Of a stretch of 64,000 bases of DNA, positions 1 through 11,604 are shown in pieces. Positions within the stretch are counted from its first letter, which is position 1, and each line of letters begins with the position of its first letter. The notes under the pieces were generated by a model, which was not told where the DNA came from, did no database searches, and was given only the letters and a program-made list of their open reading frames with translations. The position numbers were made by a program, and so were the translations under genes. Source of the DNA: Seminavis robusta (taxonomy: Eukaryota; Bacillariophyta; Bacillariophyceae; Naviculales; Naviculaceae); NCBI GenBank assembly GCA_903772945.1, contig CAICTM010000267.1:1-64000 (forward strand). The letters are read 5' to 3'.

Positions 1-205
1 TCGGATTTGCTTTCCCGATCTGGAAAGCCTCGTCGTGGATTGGTGGTATGCCCCTCGCTTTTGCTTTCCCGATCTGGAATGCTTCGTCGTGGATTTGTGT
101 ACCCCTCGGATTTGCTTTCCCGATCTGGAATGCCTCGTCGTAGATTGGTGGTGTACCCCTCGCCTTTACGACTTGCCCCCTTGGATTTGCTTTCCATCCA
201 CCCCC
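1..205. repeat. Tandem repeat at the left edge, unit about 51-54 bases
   Basis: Three near-identical units, each starting TCGGATTTGCTTTCCCGATC or a close variant, run from base 1. A shortened fourth unit (TTGGATTTGCTTTCC) ends near 205. Unit lengths are about 54, 51 and 54. The array is cut by the window edge, so its full length is unknown. The reading frames across it are low-complexity and not gene-like. Confidence 0.85.
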
Positions 206-1362
206 TTCTGGCTCCTGTTTTCGTTTTTAATTCGCGATGGCGCTTACGGTACATTTTGATGCAGTAAGGATTTGACACATAGACATTATTGCTACTGCGG
301 GGCGATCTCTGATGTCTGTGTCTTGTTGGGCCGGATGCACGGCCCCTAAGTCTTGGACTACTTCTTCTCGAGCGACGATGGAGAATATTGTTGCGGTTGC
401 CGCCACCCGTAGTCCGCCAAGCTGCAGCACTGCCAAGGCAGCAAACTAGGAGAACACCCACGATGAAGCCACACATCCGAAGTGATCCATATCTCTGGGA
501 CGGTACCATTATGGCTTCATGTCATGTTCCCAACGATGTATAATGTAGCTTGTTACTACCAGTGGTAGCTGGCGAAGAACTTGCCCCCGTTATTCAAGAA
601 GATGCCCAAAGGTGGCAATGTTACCAGCGAGAGGAAGTTGGAGGCGCACCTTTCCACCCCCAACCTGGATGAGGGCGCACCTCATTTGCCTTGCACGCGA
701 CTGCAAACTTCAAAGTGTGACGAAAGGAACACAACTGAGACGCATTGTATCAGTGAAGCCAAGGCCACCAAGCCAGCTACCATTTAACTCTAGCTAGCTA
801 GAAGCGCGCAGGGAGTCAACACGCTTTCCCATACCTGGTACACACGGACGAGAAAAATGACAGAGATGCGAATTGAAACGCGTATCTTTTAGAATTGCCT
901 CGCCTTGACGAAGAAAGATACAGCGTCAGGGCAACAGGGTAAACTTTGAATATTTACACTGCGTTGTTAGGCGTGGCAAATCTGCCCGGCATCAGCGTAT
1001 ATCAATAAGAACCGCCCGAGCGATGCTCGACGTGAACGCTTGGAATGGACGAACATCATGCTACCCATGGCACCAGCAACAGCGCCGTTGGTCATCACCA
1101 TCTTTCCTTTGCACCAGAGGCATGGAAGAAGAAACAGCAGCAGTCAACAGAACGCCTGTCTTTCAATGGAGTACGCCAGTAGTAAAGAGAAGCTGTAAAA
1201 ACATGACGAGATACGGCTTCCAGCTATCCGAGATGAATGAGCAGGCCAACCGAATCACCGTTGCGATCTTGCTATCCGAAAACTCTCTCCTTTATTTTTC
1301 ACAAACACAGACGAGTACTTCACGCAAAATCATTCTGAAGGTATCCAACGTCAACGACAACC
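206..1362. other. Intergenic region upstream of the sulfotransferase gene
   Basis: No supported gene is seen. Short open frames at 581-787 and 1023-1478 have no recognisable domain. The second overlaps the sulfotransferase start in another frame. The last few hundred bases should hold the promoter and 5' UTR of the gene at 1363, but no TATA-type box is clear. Confidence 0.5.
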
Positions 1363-2646
1363 ATGATGTGGAGAAGAGTAAACGCATTTCTGGCCAACCG
1401 GAACAATCGGTTCTCGGTATGCATGGCATTGGTCTTGATGACCGGCGGCACACTGATCTTTCGCTGGTCCTTCCCTGATCAAGCAAAAGCCTTGTTTGAC
1501 CCCATGCAGGCCGAATTGGAATCCGTCTTGGCCCATGACAAGCTACGAGCCAACAACAAAAAGGCGGCAACGCCCAAAAAGACGTACAAGCTTCCACCTC
1601 CGATTTCCTACTTTAAGCATGGCAACGATGGCCTGGACGATGCTTCTTACTGCATCCACAATTCGACCAGTGACTATTGTTGCTCGGAAGAACACTGTGC
1701 TACCATTGTCGCTCGATCGACCCTTTACTCGGAATGCTGCGGAAATGTACACAACAACAAGACCGGGTCGAGATCCCAGATTTTCCCCTTGCTCATCACA
1801 TCGGCGCCACGAGGAGGAACATGGTTCATGCAGCAGCTCTTGACCAAGACTGGACTGCAGGGGCTCACTACCGACGAACACACTCCACAGCATTTGGGAA
1901 CCGTGTCGTGGAAGCACATTTTTCATCAGGACAAGTACTACTTTGGGAGGCAGTCGACCACTCATCTCTACAAGAGCAAGTTTCGTGTCATTTGGCACTT
2001 GGTACGAGACCCACTCAAAACGCTCACTAGCATTGCCTTTACCGATCCGCTCTGGGAAGATTCGGATCACAGCCGCATCTACATGAACTACATTGCCAGT
2101 CATATTCCCATTTCCAACAAGACGGTCCTCATGGCACAATTTAACATTACCAAAGAAGAGTTGGAGGGAGTCATGCAGCACCGGACCATTGCCATGAACC
2201 GCAACCCCAAGCTCTCCCATTTTCTCATCTTTCGTGGACTGGAAATCTACTTGTATTGGCAGGGGTTCATCAACTATTTGAATGTGCCCATCTTTCGCTT
2301 GGAAGACTTGGCAGTGGATAAGAATGTCACGATTTTGGATGAGATCTTTCGATCCGTGGGACGGGATCCACCGAGCCATCAACGAGTCATCCAAGTGCTC
2401 GAAGCTCAACAAATCAAGAGGCACGAGCATCAAAGGCGACGAGAGTTGCGTCGTCAGTTGCAGTTGGGAGCATACAAGGGTAATGCTCGTGGCGATCGCA
2501 TCCGCAAGGGAAGTAGGATTCATCGAGCAACTCTGACATGGGAGGAGCTCTGCGAGGTTAGTGAGAAGAAAGCACTCTCCATGTTGAAAATGAGCCAGTC
2601 GTTTGGATACTATTTGGATGTGGACAGAGCGACCTTGTGCAATTAG
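1363..2646 (+). CDS. Type II membrane sulfotransferase-like protein (427 aa)
   Basis: A single-exon gene starting with ATG ATG TGG. A short basic N-terminus is followed by one hydrophobic segment (about residues 18-36), the layout of a Golgi type II anchor. A Cys-rich stretch (about 95-130) comes next. At about 145-160 the segment SAPRGGTWFMQQLL matches the 5'-phosphosulfate-binding loop of PAPS-dependent sulfotransferases. At about 212-224 HLVRDPLKTLTS matches the 3'-phosphate-binding motif (R-D-P...S). Several N-x-S/T sites fit a luminal catalytic domain. By family it would transfer sulfate from PAPS to a carbohydrate or protein in the secretory pathway; the acceptor cannot be read from sequence. 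The C-terminus is basic and probably helical. Confidence 0.8.
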   Translation: MMWRRVNAFLANRNNRFSVCMALVLMTGGTLIFRWSFPDQAKALFDPMQAELESVLAHDKLRANNKKAATPKKTYKLPPPISYFKHGNDGLDDASYCIHNSTSDYCCSEEHCATIVARSTLYSECCGNVHNNKTGSRSQIFPLLITSAPRGGTWFMQQLLTKTGLQGLTTDEHTPQHLGTVSWKHIFHQDKYYFGRQSTTHLYKSKFRVIWHLVRDPLKTLTSIAFTDPLWEDSDHSRIYMNYIASHIPISNKTVLMAQFNITKEELEGVMQHRTIAMNRNPKLSHFLIFRGLEIYLYWQGFINYLNVPIFRLEDLAVDKNVTILDEIFRSVGRDPPSHQRVIQVLEAQQIKRHEHQRRRELRRQLQLGAYKGNARGDRIRKGSRIHRATLTWEELCEVSEKKALSMLKMSQSFGYYLDVDRATLCN

Positions 2647-2999
2647 TTATTACGAAGAAGACGACGGTGCTCCCAATCTATTATCTCTTGGTGGGCAGCA
2701 CCATTACCTGTACCGGTTGGCAGCGCTTTGAATGCGTATTTCAAAGTGACAGAAGGGAATGTGACACTAGCAGCTGCAGCCAACAAAAGCCCTGTCGTTT
2801 ACATCTACTAACCCCCCTTACATATATTACTAGCTCCATACCTACTTTGCTCCCACCTGTCGCCCTGCCTTGGCAGGGGGGGCAACATCATTTAGAACAA
2901 TAGAGAGGGGGCAACAGTGCTGCTGTGACTTTCTGAAGGAGATACAAGAAACTTACCCCTCAAACATAGACTAATGCAATGTCATGGTGCCATTTCCAA
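2647..2999. other. Intergenic, convergent 3' regions
   Basis: This lies between the sulfotransferase gene (plus) and the 3' end of family copy A (minus). No gene or clear signal is seen. Confidence 0.5.
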
Positions 3000-5061
3000 T
3001 CAAACTGGAAGTGAAGCATCTCCTGTGCCACCATCTTCAACCACTGGAGCAATGGGACAAACTGGGGTTAACAAACATAGAAATTCAAGGGTGAGGGAGG
3101 CAATTAATTGGGGCATCTCTGAAAAGTTGAAGGACTGACCAGATGACTTTCTCTTCCTTTTCTTCTTGCGCTTCTGGGGCAGCTTCTCAAGCCCATAGCA
3201 GAATGAAAATCCACCGAAAAGGGCTCGACCACCTTCCCATGCCAAAACACCTGACAAAATCTCATCAAATGATTCCTTCTGGCATGGAAGGGACTCTTTG
3301 AAAGAGGCCTCAAGCACATGCCCGTGGCTCAGACCAACACAGTGAGGAACATCATTCCCAAGAGCAGTGCGCAAACCCACAACAAAAAGAGGCAGAGGTT
3401 CGCTTGCGTCCCCTTCCTTCACAGTACGTTTCCAGGTGGCACCATGGAGTGGATTGAATGTCTCATGATCCAGCTTGACAAGCCTTAGACCCAAAGACTT
3501 CTGGATTCCAGCATTCACTTTGTGAATTGTCATCCCTCCCACCGCAGCATCATTGGGGATGTCTAGTTCAAAAACTCCCTTTTTTGCGAATGCTTGAATT
3601 TTGACATCCTCAGCCATCTTGCCATGCACCCAGAATGTGTTGGCCAGGGAATCCTTGACACAATGCCACTCATGCTGATTCTGCTGGAACTCAACGTCCA
3701 CAGAACTCCATGGGGTGTGCCCACCAGAAAAACTAGTGGTGGACCTCACTTGTACACTCTGTGCCTTGGTGGGATGAAGCACACCTTCTTGTTGCCCAGC
3801 AGTAGTTTCCTTGGATTTCACACTAATGACAGCTTCCACTTTGGAGGATTCCTCAGCAGTGACATCAGAAGGTGTACTGGCAGCAACATTGTTCGGTCTC
3901 GAAGAAACTGGAAGTCGCAAAAACTATACACAATATTAGAGGCGCGTGTTGCAATATTATAATGCCCAATTTTCTTGAACTTACCTGCCCCACTGAGGCT
4001 TCCATTTCCTTCATGAAGGCTCTGGGAGCAAGCAAAACCTCCTGGACATAGGATGGAGAAACTTCCACTTCCCATCCACTTCTAGATTCTTGCAAGGTGA
4101 CAGTGTTGTCTTGGTTGAGCCTAACCGATTTGAAAACAACACTGGTGAAGAAGGTATTGAACCACAAAGGTGGGATGTGTCCAGGGCCCTTGCACATAAT
4201 TGCTGGGGTTGGTACCACATTTGGTGACAGAATCTTCTGGCATTCCACCTTCTTTGCCACCCTGCGTTGTGACCGTCGCAAAAAAACCTCACCTACCACC
4301 AGTGTATTGGTGTACTGTGAGATGCATGAGACATAGGAAAAGCAATAAGTTAGCGACATGCTATAATACTGAGGGTACGGTATTGTGATATTTGTAACAC
4401 TCAATCTCCTACACTCACCTGAATCGTTTCTGCCAGAACTGCGTACACTTTCTTCGATGAGTCGAACTGAATCAAAATATGTCGTTCTGGGGCGGAAAAG
4501 GGAAGGCCTTCCGACCGGTTGGTGTCAACAATACAAGCTTGCTTAAGCTCTCCCCGTAGGCCATTGCAAACCAAAATGCTGTTGCCCTGCAACACCACTT
4601 TTGTTGCATCTCCTTGCAGTGGGGATGCAACTGAATACAGTTTCTTTGCTTCTTCCCAACCTTTCTCTTGCCATGAAAGATCCTTCCACCTCTCATTGAA
4701 CCTGGCTACCGACTTCTTCCAACCTGCTGGATTCTGCATTTCAAAACCAGCACGCTCTGCAATCACCAGATTGGGAGGTATGATGCCATGTTTGAGGAGA
4801 ACATCAGCAAGAGGCTCTTCTCGTGCCTGTGCCATGCACAAATCAAGGAAACAATCTTCTTGTTCCCACCACTTGGCTGCTTCCTCAGGTGGAAGCTTGC
4901 ACAGGCACCAACTGCTTCGCTAGAACCGGAGTGCATATCACACCAAGATCCTGGATATTTTTTGTCACATGTGATATCCAAACTTGCTCTTGCTCCTTGC
5001 CAGGTAATGTTTGCCACACCTTCATGTCATGCTTCCAGTTGCATGGTGGAGTTTTCTTCAT
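3000..5061 (-). CDS. Copy A of an unrecognised multi-copy gene family, papain-like C-terminal part
   Basis: A multi-exon gene, the fullest of four related copies. A first exon begins near 5061 (MKKTPPCNWKHDMK) and runs to 4419, ending CAG|GTGAGT. Its frame is not continuous around 4880-4920, so either a small intron or a lesion lies there. Exon 2 is 4314-3985 and exon 3 starts at 3923; both junctions are in phase. A further GTCAGT...CAG intron near the 3' end is likely, because copy B has the same sites. The C-terminal part has W-H-C-V-x3-S-L-A-N and, about 130 residues later, H-C-V-G-L followed by an acidic residue. That spacing recalls papain-fold cysteine peptidases, which is my inference. 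The upstream domain (from WWEQEDCFLDLC on) is also present in copies C and D. A Lys/Arg-rich patch lies near the end. No name is assigned. Confidence 0.6.
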
Positions 5062-5255
5062 CCTCCTGGTCTGCAGCAGTGCCCATGGCCACAGAAGAAG
5101 GAAAGATTTTAGCTATGGAAATTACAACAAAACAGACGTGACATGACATTCCATGCTTACTCAAGCCTCACCCACAACAGAGTCCTTCTTGCACAACTGC
5201 ACACTGGATTGGTAGGGTTGGGAAAGCAAGAGTTAGTCATAATATAACTTCTCAA

Positions 5256-5518
5256 ACTACATGTAGCAACCCAACAAGCAAGCAATGTACAGACACCCGT
5301 CAAGTCTATGGTAAGCTGCTCCAGCTACATGGGGCCCACGATAGTATCACCCACAAGCCTCAGTGGGCAGCAGGATCAACCACAGCAGGCTCCCTCGCCA
5401 CTGCAGAACTAGACATACCAAATGGACAAGGCAAGGCAAGGGTGTACGGTATTCCACGACATTCCACAAACAACACATTTTTCAAGCACAAAACACTCAA
5501 CAACGTTAAACTTACACC
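5256..5518 (-). repeat. Left arm of a 263-base inverted repeat
   Basis: The bases match the reverse complement of 9038-9300 almost perfectly over the same 263-base length; only a few mismatches were seen by eye. It lies just upstream of copy A in the gene's orientation. It is part of a larger inverted duplication that also includes the start of the family gene. Confidence 0.9.
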
Positions 5519-5857
5519 TAATGAAAGCCCTTGCTTGGCAACCAAAGCCTGCCAATCACACTGGGATGGTACGGTACCACACAGAGCAACAATAGCCGTT
5601 ACGTTCCTCAAGATAATGATCAATCACTCGAGGGTCATGGTCCCCTTCTGGAATGAGCCAAACGCAGGCGAACTGCTGAAGTGGTCCTCAACCAAGCAAA
5701 GCCTGCAGGTAGATGAAGTAAAATATATTTACAATTTTACCACCACATAACCCTTCCTCGTAGTCTTCAAGAAAAGATACTTTTTAATGGTCTTGCTTCG
5801 TCCGACCGAACCCCGAGCAACCAGTGATTGACCTTGAAGACCGCAACGCCATGGGCT

Positions 5858-5965
5858 TCACATCCCGCCCCCCAAAGGTGCCTTCGTTGGTTGATCGTCC
5901 GTACACGCCAAACGACAAGAACCGAAGTTGACGACTTACCGGTACAACAAATCCTTGTTGCAGTC
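5858..5965 (-). repeat. Dispersed repeat R2, copy 1 (exon-like, with a splice donor)
   Basis: Read on the minus strand it contains AAGGATTTGTTGTACCG|GTAAGTCGTC, a consensus splice donor, then GGACGATCAACCAACGAAGGCACC. Related copies on the plus strand lie at 8290-8440 and 9785-9990. It may be a 5' non-coding or leader exon of the family gene, since it sits upstream of copy A and of copy C in the matching orientation. Confidence 0.6.
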
Positions 5966-7160
5966 GCAACGACCCCTTTTCAGCTGCAAACCCTGATACC
6001 TGCAAGTTTTGCTTTGTCACTTGAAACCAAGACGATTGACACCAGACGCCGCAAAGGACGTCAGTGAGCTGCGGTGATGTTGCGGTCTATTCTCGAGACA
6101 CCGGCGCTGTTTCTCATCCCACCATTCGAGGCATTGCCGGGCAAAGTCATAGCTCTGCCTATTGCCACGCGAAAATAATGGATTCCAGTGCGACCAACTG
6201 CTCCTTCGAGCGTCGACTTCGACCCTTGGCTTTCATTCAAGTGGCCGCTGCAAGCCCTGTTGGTTGATCCATCGGGGGAGGGGGGCATAGATACTGATAC
6301 GAAATGGTCGGGTTTCCGAGGCTCCTCACAAACTCGAGGAAACTAGCAGTGCCCTACTACAAAGATCCGACTTCAAGCACTCGTCCATCCGACCGGTAAC
6401 TCATTAACTCGTCGTAACGTATACTGAATGGTAGCTCCAATGCACTTGCTCTTGAAGTACCCCGTACCGGTACAGTACAATGCCTCGATTTGGCAAAAGT
6501 GGTGCAAATACGTATGGGTATGGTGGTACCACCCCTGGACAGTAGCTAGCTACACTCCTTGTCCTCCACGTGCTACGAGTTGCACAAACGAATGAATCGA
6601 ATCATTGGGTTCTCCCGACCACGAAAACGTCCCCCCCTTGACACATGCATGATGGTGACAGCGACACTGAGTACCGGGGTCGCTTCAGTTCCAACCAGGG
6701 AGCATCACCAAGACATCATTGACCTCCGGAAGTGCTCTACATGCTCTTGGTACCAGTACCAAAAGCTTCGCATACCCTACTGCATCTTTGCTGAGTGCAT
6801 GTCACTGGTGCGAACGATTCAATTGGACGGCATTTCTACGATGTACAACGGATTAGACGGCATTACCAATGCTACATTTAGTTGGGACCTACGTTCTAGT
6901 AGTGCTGTAGCACCCGAGCAAAGGCAACACCGGCGTCTGTCCCGATAGTTTGGATAGTTGATTACATGTATGTAGTTTTGGCCCCTGCAACGTTTTTCTG
7001 TGAACTGACCCCAGTTACAGATCGATTGTCGTCTCATGAAGTTGTTTTGGAAGCGGCTGAGCCCGAATCTCCTTCTTTTCCCACTTTTCGCCCTGTCGGG
7101 GAGGGGACGAGAGCAGCAGTTAGAACGACACAGATGGAGCAGCACAGTGTTGATTGATTC
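5966..7160. other. Centre of the inverted duplication, no gene seen
   Basis: Short open frames exist on both strands but none shows a domain, good codon use or convincing splice sites. It holds an ACCGGT palindrome near 6470 and separates copy A's upstream repeats from copy B. Confidence 0.45.
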
Positions 7161-7162
7161 CC

Positions 7163-8188
7163 TTACCCTTCGGACGCAATTGCTATTGTGCAACTTCCAA
7201 TCAAACTGGAAGTGCAGCATTGGTGTTGCAGCCATCTTGAACCACTGGAGGAGCAATGGGAGAAGCTGGGATAGAACACGTAGAGTTTAAGGGTGAGGGA
7301 GGCAATATACCAGGGCACCCTGAAAGTTTGACACTGTGCAACTGACCTGATGACTTTCTCTTCCTTTCCTCTTGCCCTTCTGAGGCAGCTTCTCAACTCC
7401 ATAGCAGAAGGAGCATCCTCCAAACTGGGCCCGACCACCTTCCCATGCAAAAACACCAGACATGATGCTGTTGAAAGAATCCACATTGCAGGGTAGTGTC
7501 TCAAGAAAAGATGGCTCGATAATGTGCCTGTCAAACAAACCAACACAATGGCGTACGGCATACCCTCGTGCCGATTTCAGGCCCACAATGTAGAGAGGAA
7601 GAAGTGTACATGTATTTTCATTTTCTCCTCCCCGCTGCCCCTACACAACGTCTCCAAATGGATCAAAGTTTTGATGGTCAAGTTTGACAAGCTGCAGACC
7701 ATAGCATTTCCGGAGCAACCCGTTCACTCTTTTGATGGTTCGCCCTTGACGGTACTTGTCTGCTGGATATGCTCTCGCAGTGACAAAATGTCTGCTGCCG
7801 CAGCTTTCTGCCCATCCAGAGCAAGAACATTGGCAATTGAGTACAGTACGCAGTACCAGGTTCGGTGAGGTTGCTGGTAGGGAATTTCCATTGGGGTCCG
7901 CTCAACAGCATACGATGTAGATATGGGTTTTGCAGCTCGCGGCAATGGCAAGACCTTCTCGTCTTCTTGCCTAGCTAGTAGCTCGGCAATGGACTCGACT
8001 CTTTGGCAGTGCCGCATTGTTCCAAGAACGGAGATCTTTCCGAAAGCGTCTGCGATGCCAGAATAACGGACGCCTGACGGACGAAGCAGTATCTTTGAAA
8101 AATCCACTGACGCTCGACAGACGTACCGGTTTTCTCTGGTCTTCTTTTCCAACGAACCGTCGTTGAGGTCATTTGACGATGGTGGCAA
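7163..8188 (-). pseudogene. Copy B of the multi-copy family, decayed 3' half
   Basis: It starts at an ATG at 8188 (MPPSSNDLND...), with a long open frame to 7724 containing W-Y-C-V-x3-S-I-A-N-V-L. A second open part from 7586 contains H-C-V-G-L and the WEGGRAQFGG segment, which is nearly the same as in copy A. Between them (about 7720-7590) the frame related to copy A is interrupted, so the copy is probably not functional unless an unusual intron lies there. The 3' end keeps the same GTCAGT donor and CCCAG acceptor pattern as copy A and ends in the same TTCCAGTTTGATTGGAA sequence. The N-terminal domains of copy A are absent; the start is replaced by unrelated sequence next to R2 copy 2. Confidence 0.6.
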
Positions 8189-8289
8189 GCCCGGTGCTGC
8201 CGTTGCCCAGTTTGTCCAGTACTACTGTACCGGTAGCCAGCAAAGCACTTCTGGGATCGCCAGGCATGCAGGGAAAGGGGTATGTTGCG

Positions 8290-8440
8290 AGTGCCACAAG
8301 GATTTGTTGTACCGGGTAAGTCGTCGACTTTGTTTGGTTCAGCGTCGTTTGAGGTCGTCGTGTTATCTCTGTTCGGGGTTTGGTGGTGTCAACGGACGAT
8401 CAACCAACGAAGGCACCTTGTGGGGCGGGCTGTGGTGGGT
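8290..8440 (+). repeat. Dispersed repeat R2, copy 2
   Basis: Plus-strand copy of R2, with AAGGATTTGTTGTACCGG|GTAAGTCGTC and GGACGATCAACCAACGAAGG. It lies head to head with copy B and points toward copy C, mirroring the arrangement of R2 copy 1 and copy A. Confidence 0.7.
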
Positions 8441-9037
8441 GACAGCCGCCCTTGACGTCAGTGATGGTCCCAGATGGGTCTGATTTCAGACGTCCCGGTT
8501 CTTGGTGTGATCCCAACGTTGCCTGGGTTCTCGCACTTCAGTTGGTCTCCTAGAATAATGTTTGCTCAAAGCCTGTCTCAGCCCGGCACGTGCGCTGGCT
8601 AGCATCGTTGTGGATCAGCTGCTGTGCTTCTTCTGCTGCCCATAGTGAGGCTTGTGGGGGATAAGATCGTGGCTCCCTCTCGGTTGAGTAGCTGCTTGCT
8701 ACTCCGCCATGACATGCTGGGGCATTTGTGCAAAACATCTTGCCACTCGTTGGTGTCTTTGAGTCAATCTGCTCACTTTGTTTTCATTGGTTTTTAGCTG
8801 TTCAGGGTCCAGGGCTGGAGTGGTTGATTGGGAATGGGAATTGACACGGCTAGCAGCATCATCAAAAGCCCAGAGTCTCAATCCTCTCATGGGAGATCCC
8901 ACCTTTCTGCACAAACACAACGAAAAACGGCTACTACTACTAAGAGGCTCCAAACGATCCATCAATGATCCAATCCAATCCAATCAAGTTGGGCAAGTGG
9001 AGTCCGAGCTAAGTCCAATGATTGGATGATCATCCAA
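8441..9037. other. Spacer inside the duplicated block, no gene seen
   Basis: No convincing gene. Short frames without domains and a run of CCAATC repeats near 8970-8985 are the only features noted. Confidence 0.45.
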
Positions 9038-9300
9038 GGTGTAAGTTTAACGTTGTTGAGTGTTTTGTGCTTGAAAAATGTGTTGTTTGTGGAATGTCCT
9101 GGAATACCGTACACCCTTGCCTTGCCTTGTCCATTTGGTATGTCTAGCTCTGCAGTGGCGAGGGAGCCTGCTGTGGTTGATCCTGCTGCCCACTGAGGCT
9201 TGTGGGTGATACTATCGTGGGCCCCATGTAGCTGGAGCAGCTTACCATAGACTTGACGGGTGTCTGTACATTGCTTGCTTGTTGGGTTGCTACCTGTAGT
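9038..9300 (+). repeat. Right arm of the 263-base inverted repeat
   Basis: Reverse-complement partner of 5256-5518. It is followed on the plus strand, as in copy A, by the start of the family gene (copy C). Confidence 0.9.
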
Positions 9301-9439
9301 TTGACAGTTCTTGTGACTAACTTTTGTCATGTTGTGGATCTAGCATGCAATTGTGCAGGGAGGACAGTGTTGTGGACAAGGCTTGAGTAAGCATGGATGT
9401 ATGTCTGTTTTGTTGTAATTTCATTAACTAACTTCCTCC

Positions 9440-9600
9440 TTCTTTGTGGCCAAGGACATCTGCTTGTGCAGAGAACATGACGATGATGGAACTCCACCAT
9501 GCGACTGGAAACATGACCTGAAGGGGTGAAGATTGTTACCCTGGATTTGTGCATGGCACAAGCAAGAGAAGAGCCTCTTGCTGCTGCTCCCCTCACTTGC
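9440..9600 (+). pseudogene. Copy C of the multi-copy family, 5' fragment
   Basis: The frame reads HDDDGTPPCDWKHDLK, then after an internal loss relative to copy A, LDLCMAQAREEPLA. Both match the first exon of copy A closely. Similarity stops near 9600. The fragment therefore keeps only the first part of the gene, with about 300 bases missing from the middle, and cannot encode the family protein. Confidence 0.7.
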
Positions 9601-9784
9601 GAATCGAATGGAGTCAGTCCAATGGAAATCGAATGATCAGGTACTCAAAGTGCTAGGTGATGTGGTTCGCCTCCAAGAATAATTTCTACTTTGAATTGTT
9701 CAAAGCTAAATACAAAGAGCGCAGGGAGCCCTGCGCTACCATGACCACCATGATGGGCAAGCGCGGAGCTTCCGCTCTGGATTC

Positions 9785-9990
9785 GCAATGGGTACCGGTA
9801 GCCAGCACAGCACCACTGGGATCGACAGGCACGCAGGGAGGGGTCGTTGCAGCTGCCATGGTTTGTTGGTGTACCTGGTAAGTCGCACGATGCATTTCGG
9901 CAAAATCGTCGTGTTATCTCTGTTCGGGGTTTGGTGGTAGAAACGGACGATCAATCAACCAACGAACGCATAAAGGCCACCTTGCTTGTA
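9785..9990 (+). repeat. Dispersed repeat R2, copy 3
   Basis: Shares GGTACCGGTAGCCAGCA, a donor-like CTGGTAAGTCG, the GTCGTGTTATCTCTGTTCGG segment and ACGGACGATCAATCAACCAACG with R2 copy 2. An open frame upstream of the donor (VPVASTAPLGSTGTQGG) may be a remnant of an exon. It runs straight into the tandem repeat at 9977. Confidence 0.6.
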
Positions 9991-10390
9991 GGATCTGCTC
10001 CACAGTTGATTGCACGGAGATCTACAGCTATGGCTGGGTCCCTTGCTTTTGGCTGCCCCAGATCCCTAGCAAATGGGCACCACTGGTCTGTTTTGTGTCA
10101 AGGTTGTTGTGTGGGCAAAAGGTCACCTTGCTTCTGGGATCTGCTCCACAGCTTATTGCACGGAGATCTACAGCTATGGCTGGGTCCCTTGCTTTTGGCT
10201 GCCCCAGATCCCTAGCAAATGGCCACCACTGGTCTGTTTGTGTCAAGGTGTTGTTGTGTGGGCAAAAGGCCACCTTGCTTGTGGTATCTGCTCCACAGTT
10301 GATTGCACCGAGATCTACAGCTATGGCTGGGTCCCTTGCTTTTGGCTGCCCCAGATCCCTAGCAAGTGGCCACCACTGGTCACACAAACC
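9977..10390. repeat. Tandem repeat, three units of about 146 bases
   Basis: Units start at about 9977, 10123 and 10270 with CACCTTGCTTSTGGGATCTGCTCCACAG-like sequence, and each contains TACAGCTATGGCTGGGTCCC. The third unit is cut short. A degenerate relative (CAGCTGATTGCATGGAAATT) occurs at about 10875-10935. Open frames through the array are by-products of the repeat. Confidence 0.9.
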
Positions 10391-11590
10391 TTGATGCTTG
10401 TGTTTGTTTTCTGGACGCCACCAATCTAACTCTCTTTTCTGCATTGCATTTTTGCGGCGTTGTGGTTGGTGGGGGGTCTTTTCTTCGGCTGATCTGTTGA
10501 CCAAGAGGATCGGACTAATGACCATTAGAGCAGGGATATGGAGAAGCATGGTGCACAGTGGGAGGGTTCCATGGGCTGGTCGGGAGGATAGTTCTTGTCT
10601 GCAATGTCGACCGTGAAGGATTGGATTCACAGATGGAGCACACGGAACCCTGCGATTAGGCAACCTCGGATTTGTGGGAAGGGCGATACCTCTCGTTTTG
10701 CGCACTGTGGATGGGACGGATCATTGAAACCGTGGAGCTTTGGCCATTGATTCGATTCAAATATAGGTGCAAAGAAGCTAGGATTTGGGAGGACTTGTTC
10801 CGAATGTCTGGACGGTAAGTGAAGTGCTTGGTGCAGGCTGAGAGGCAGCCCATTCGATGTTTGCGATCTGATCGTCAGCTGATTGCATGGAAATTGCTAA
10901 GGCGAGGTCCATTGCTTTTGGTTGGCCCCAGGTCACTCCGAAAGTACTTCTGATAGAACTCCTTGTTGCTTTTTTCTTTCTTCTGAGGACATTGGAAGCT
11001 TCACAAGTACGATTTTCACGTACACGGCAGCACTCCAATGAAGGGTTCATGTCAATTTTTGAATCTGCTCGGCAAGGTCCCTCATAGAAACAATCAAAAG
11101 GTTTGTTCGGTTAGGCATTGTTCCAATGTTTCTCTCCTTCTTCTGGTGCATTTCGCTGTTGACCTGCCCGTCTGCTCACGATGTCGCCGACGGTACCAGT
11201 AGCTAGTAATCTCATTGGGTCCCCTGGTGACTCACACCTCTGGCGTACGGTACAGGTGTGGTTCTACCTTGTAGTTAGCACTCCTCTCGTTTTGTGTTCC
11301 GTTGCCTAGTTGTTGTTAGCAGATCTCTCTGTTAGCATGATTCGCGTCATTCTTCGACGAACCATTTGAAGGGACGTTGGCTACAGCGCAGTATCCTACA
11401 AGCGAACCCTCTCGATTTCTTGTGCACTTGCGTCGAGTCGCCCTTTCTACCTGGTACTGTATCGGTATCGATACCATTGCTGCTCCAGAAGTGTGCTGCA
11501 ATGGCCGCCTGGATGCGGTACTGGTATCTAAAGCTTGGCGATGGATCAGATTGGAGGACAAAACCACTCCAATTCACGCAAACGGCAGTT
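10391..11590. other. Repeat-flanked region with no supported gene
   Basis: Open frames on both strands are short and domain-free. It includes a decayed piece of the preceding tandem repeat near 10,900 and leads into copy D of the multi-copy family. Confidence 0.4.
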
Positions 11591-11604
11591 GGTAGTACAG
11601 TAGC

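Noticed and set aside
3000-5061. Copy A as part of a transposon with its own transposase or a virus-like element
   Set aside because: No transposase, integrase, polymerase, capsid or terminal repeat was recognised around the copies; the inverted repeat is internal to a duplication rather than at the ends of an element.
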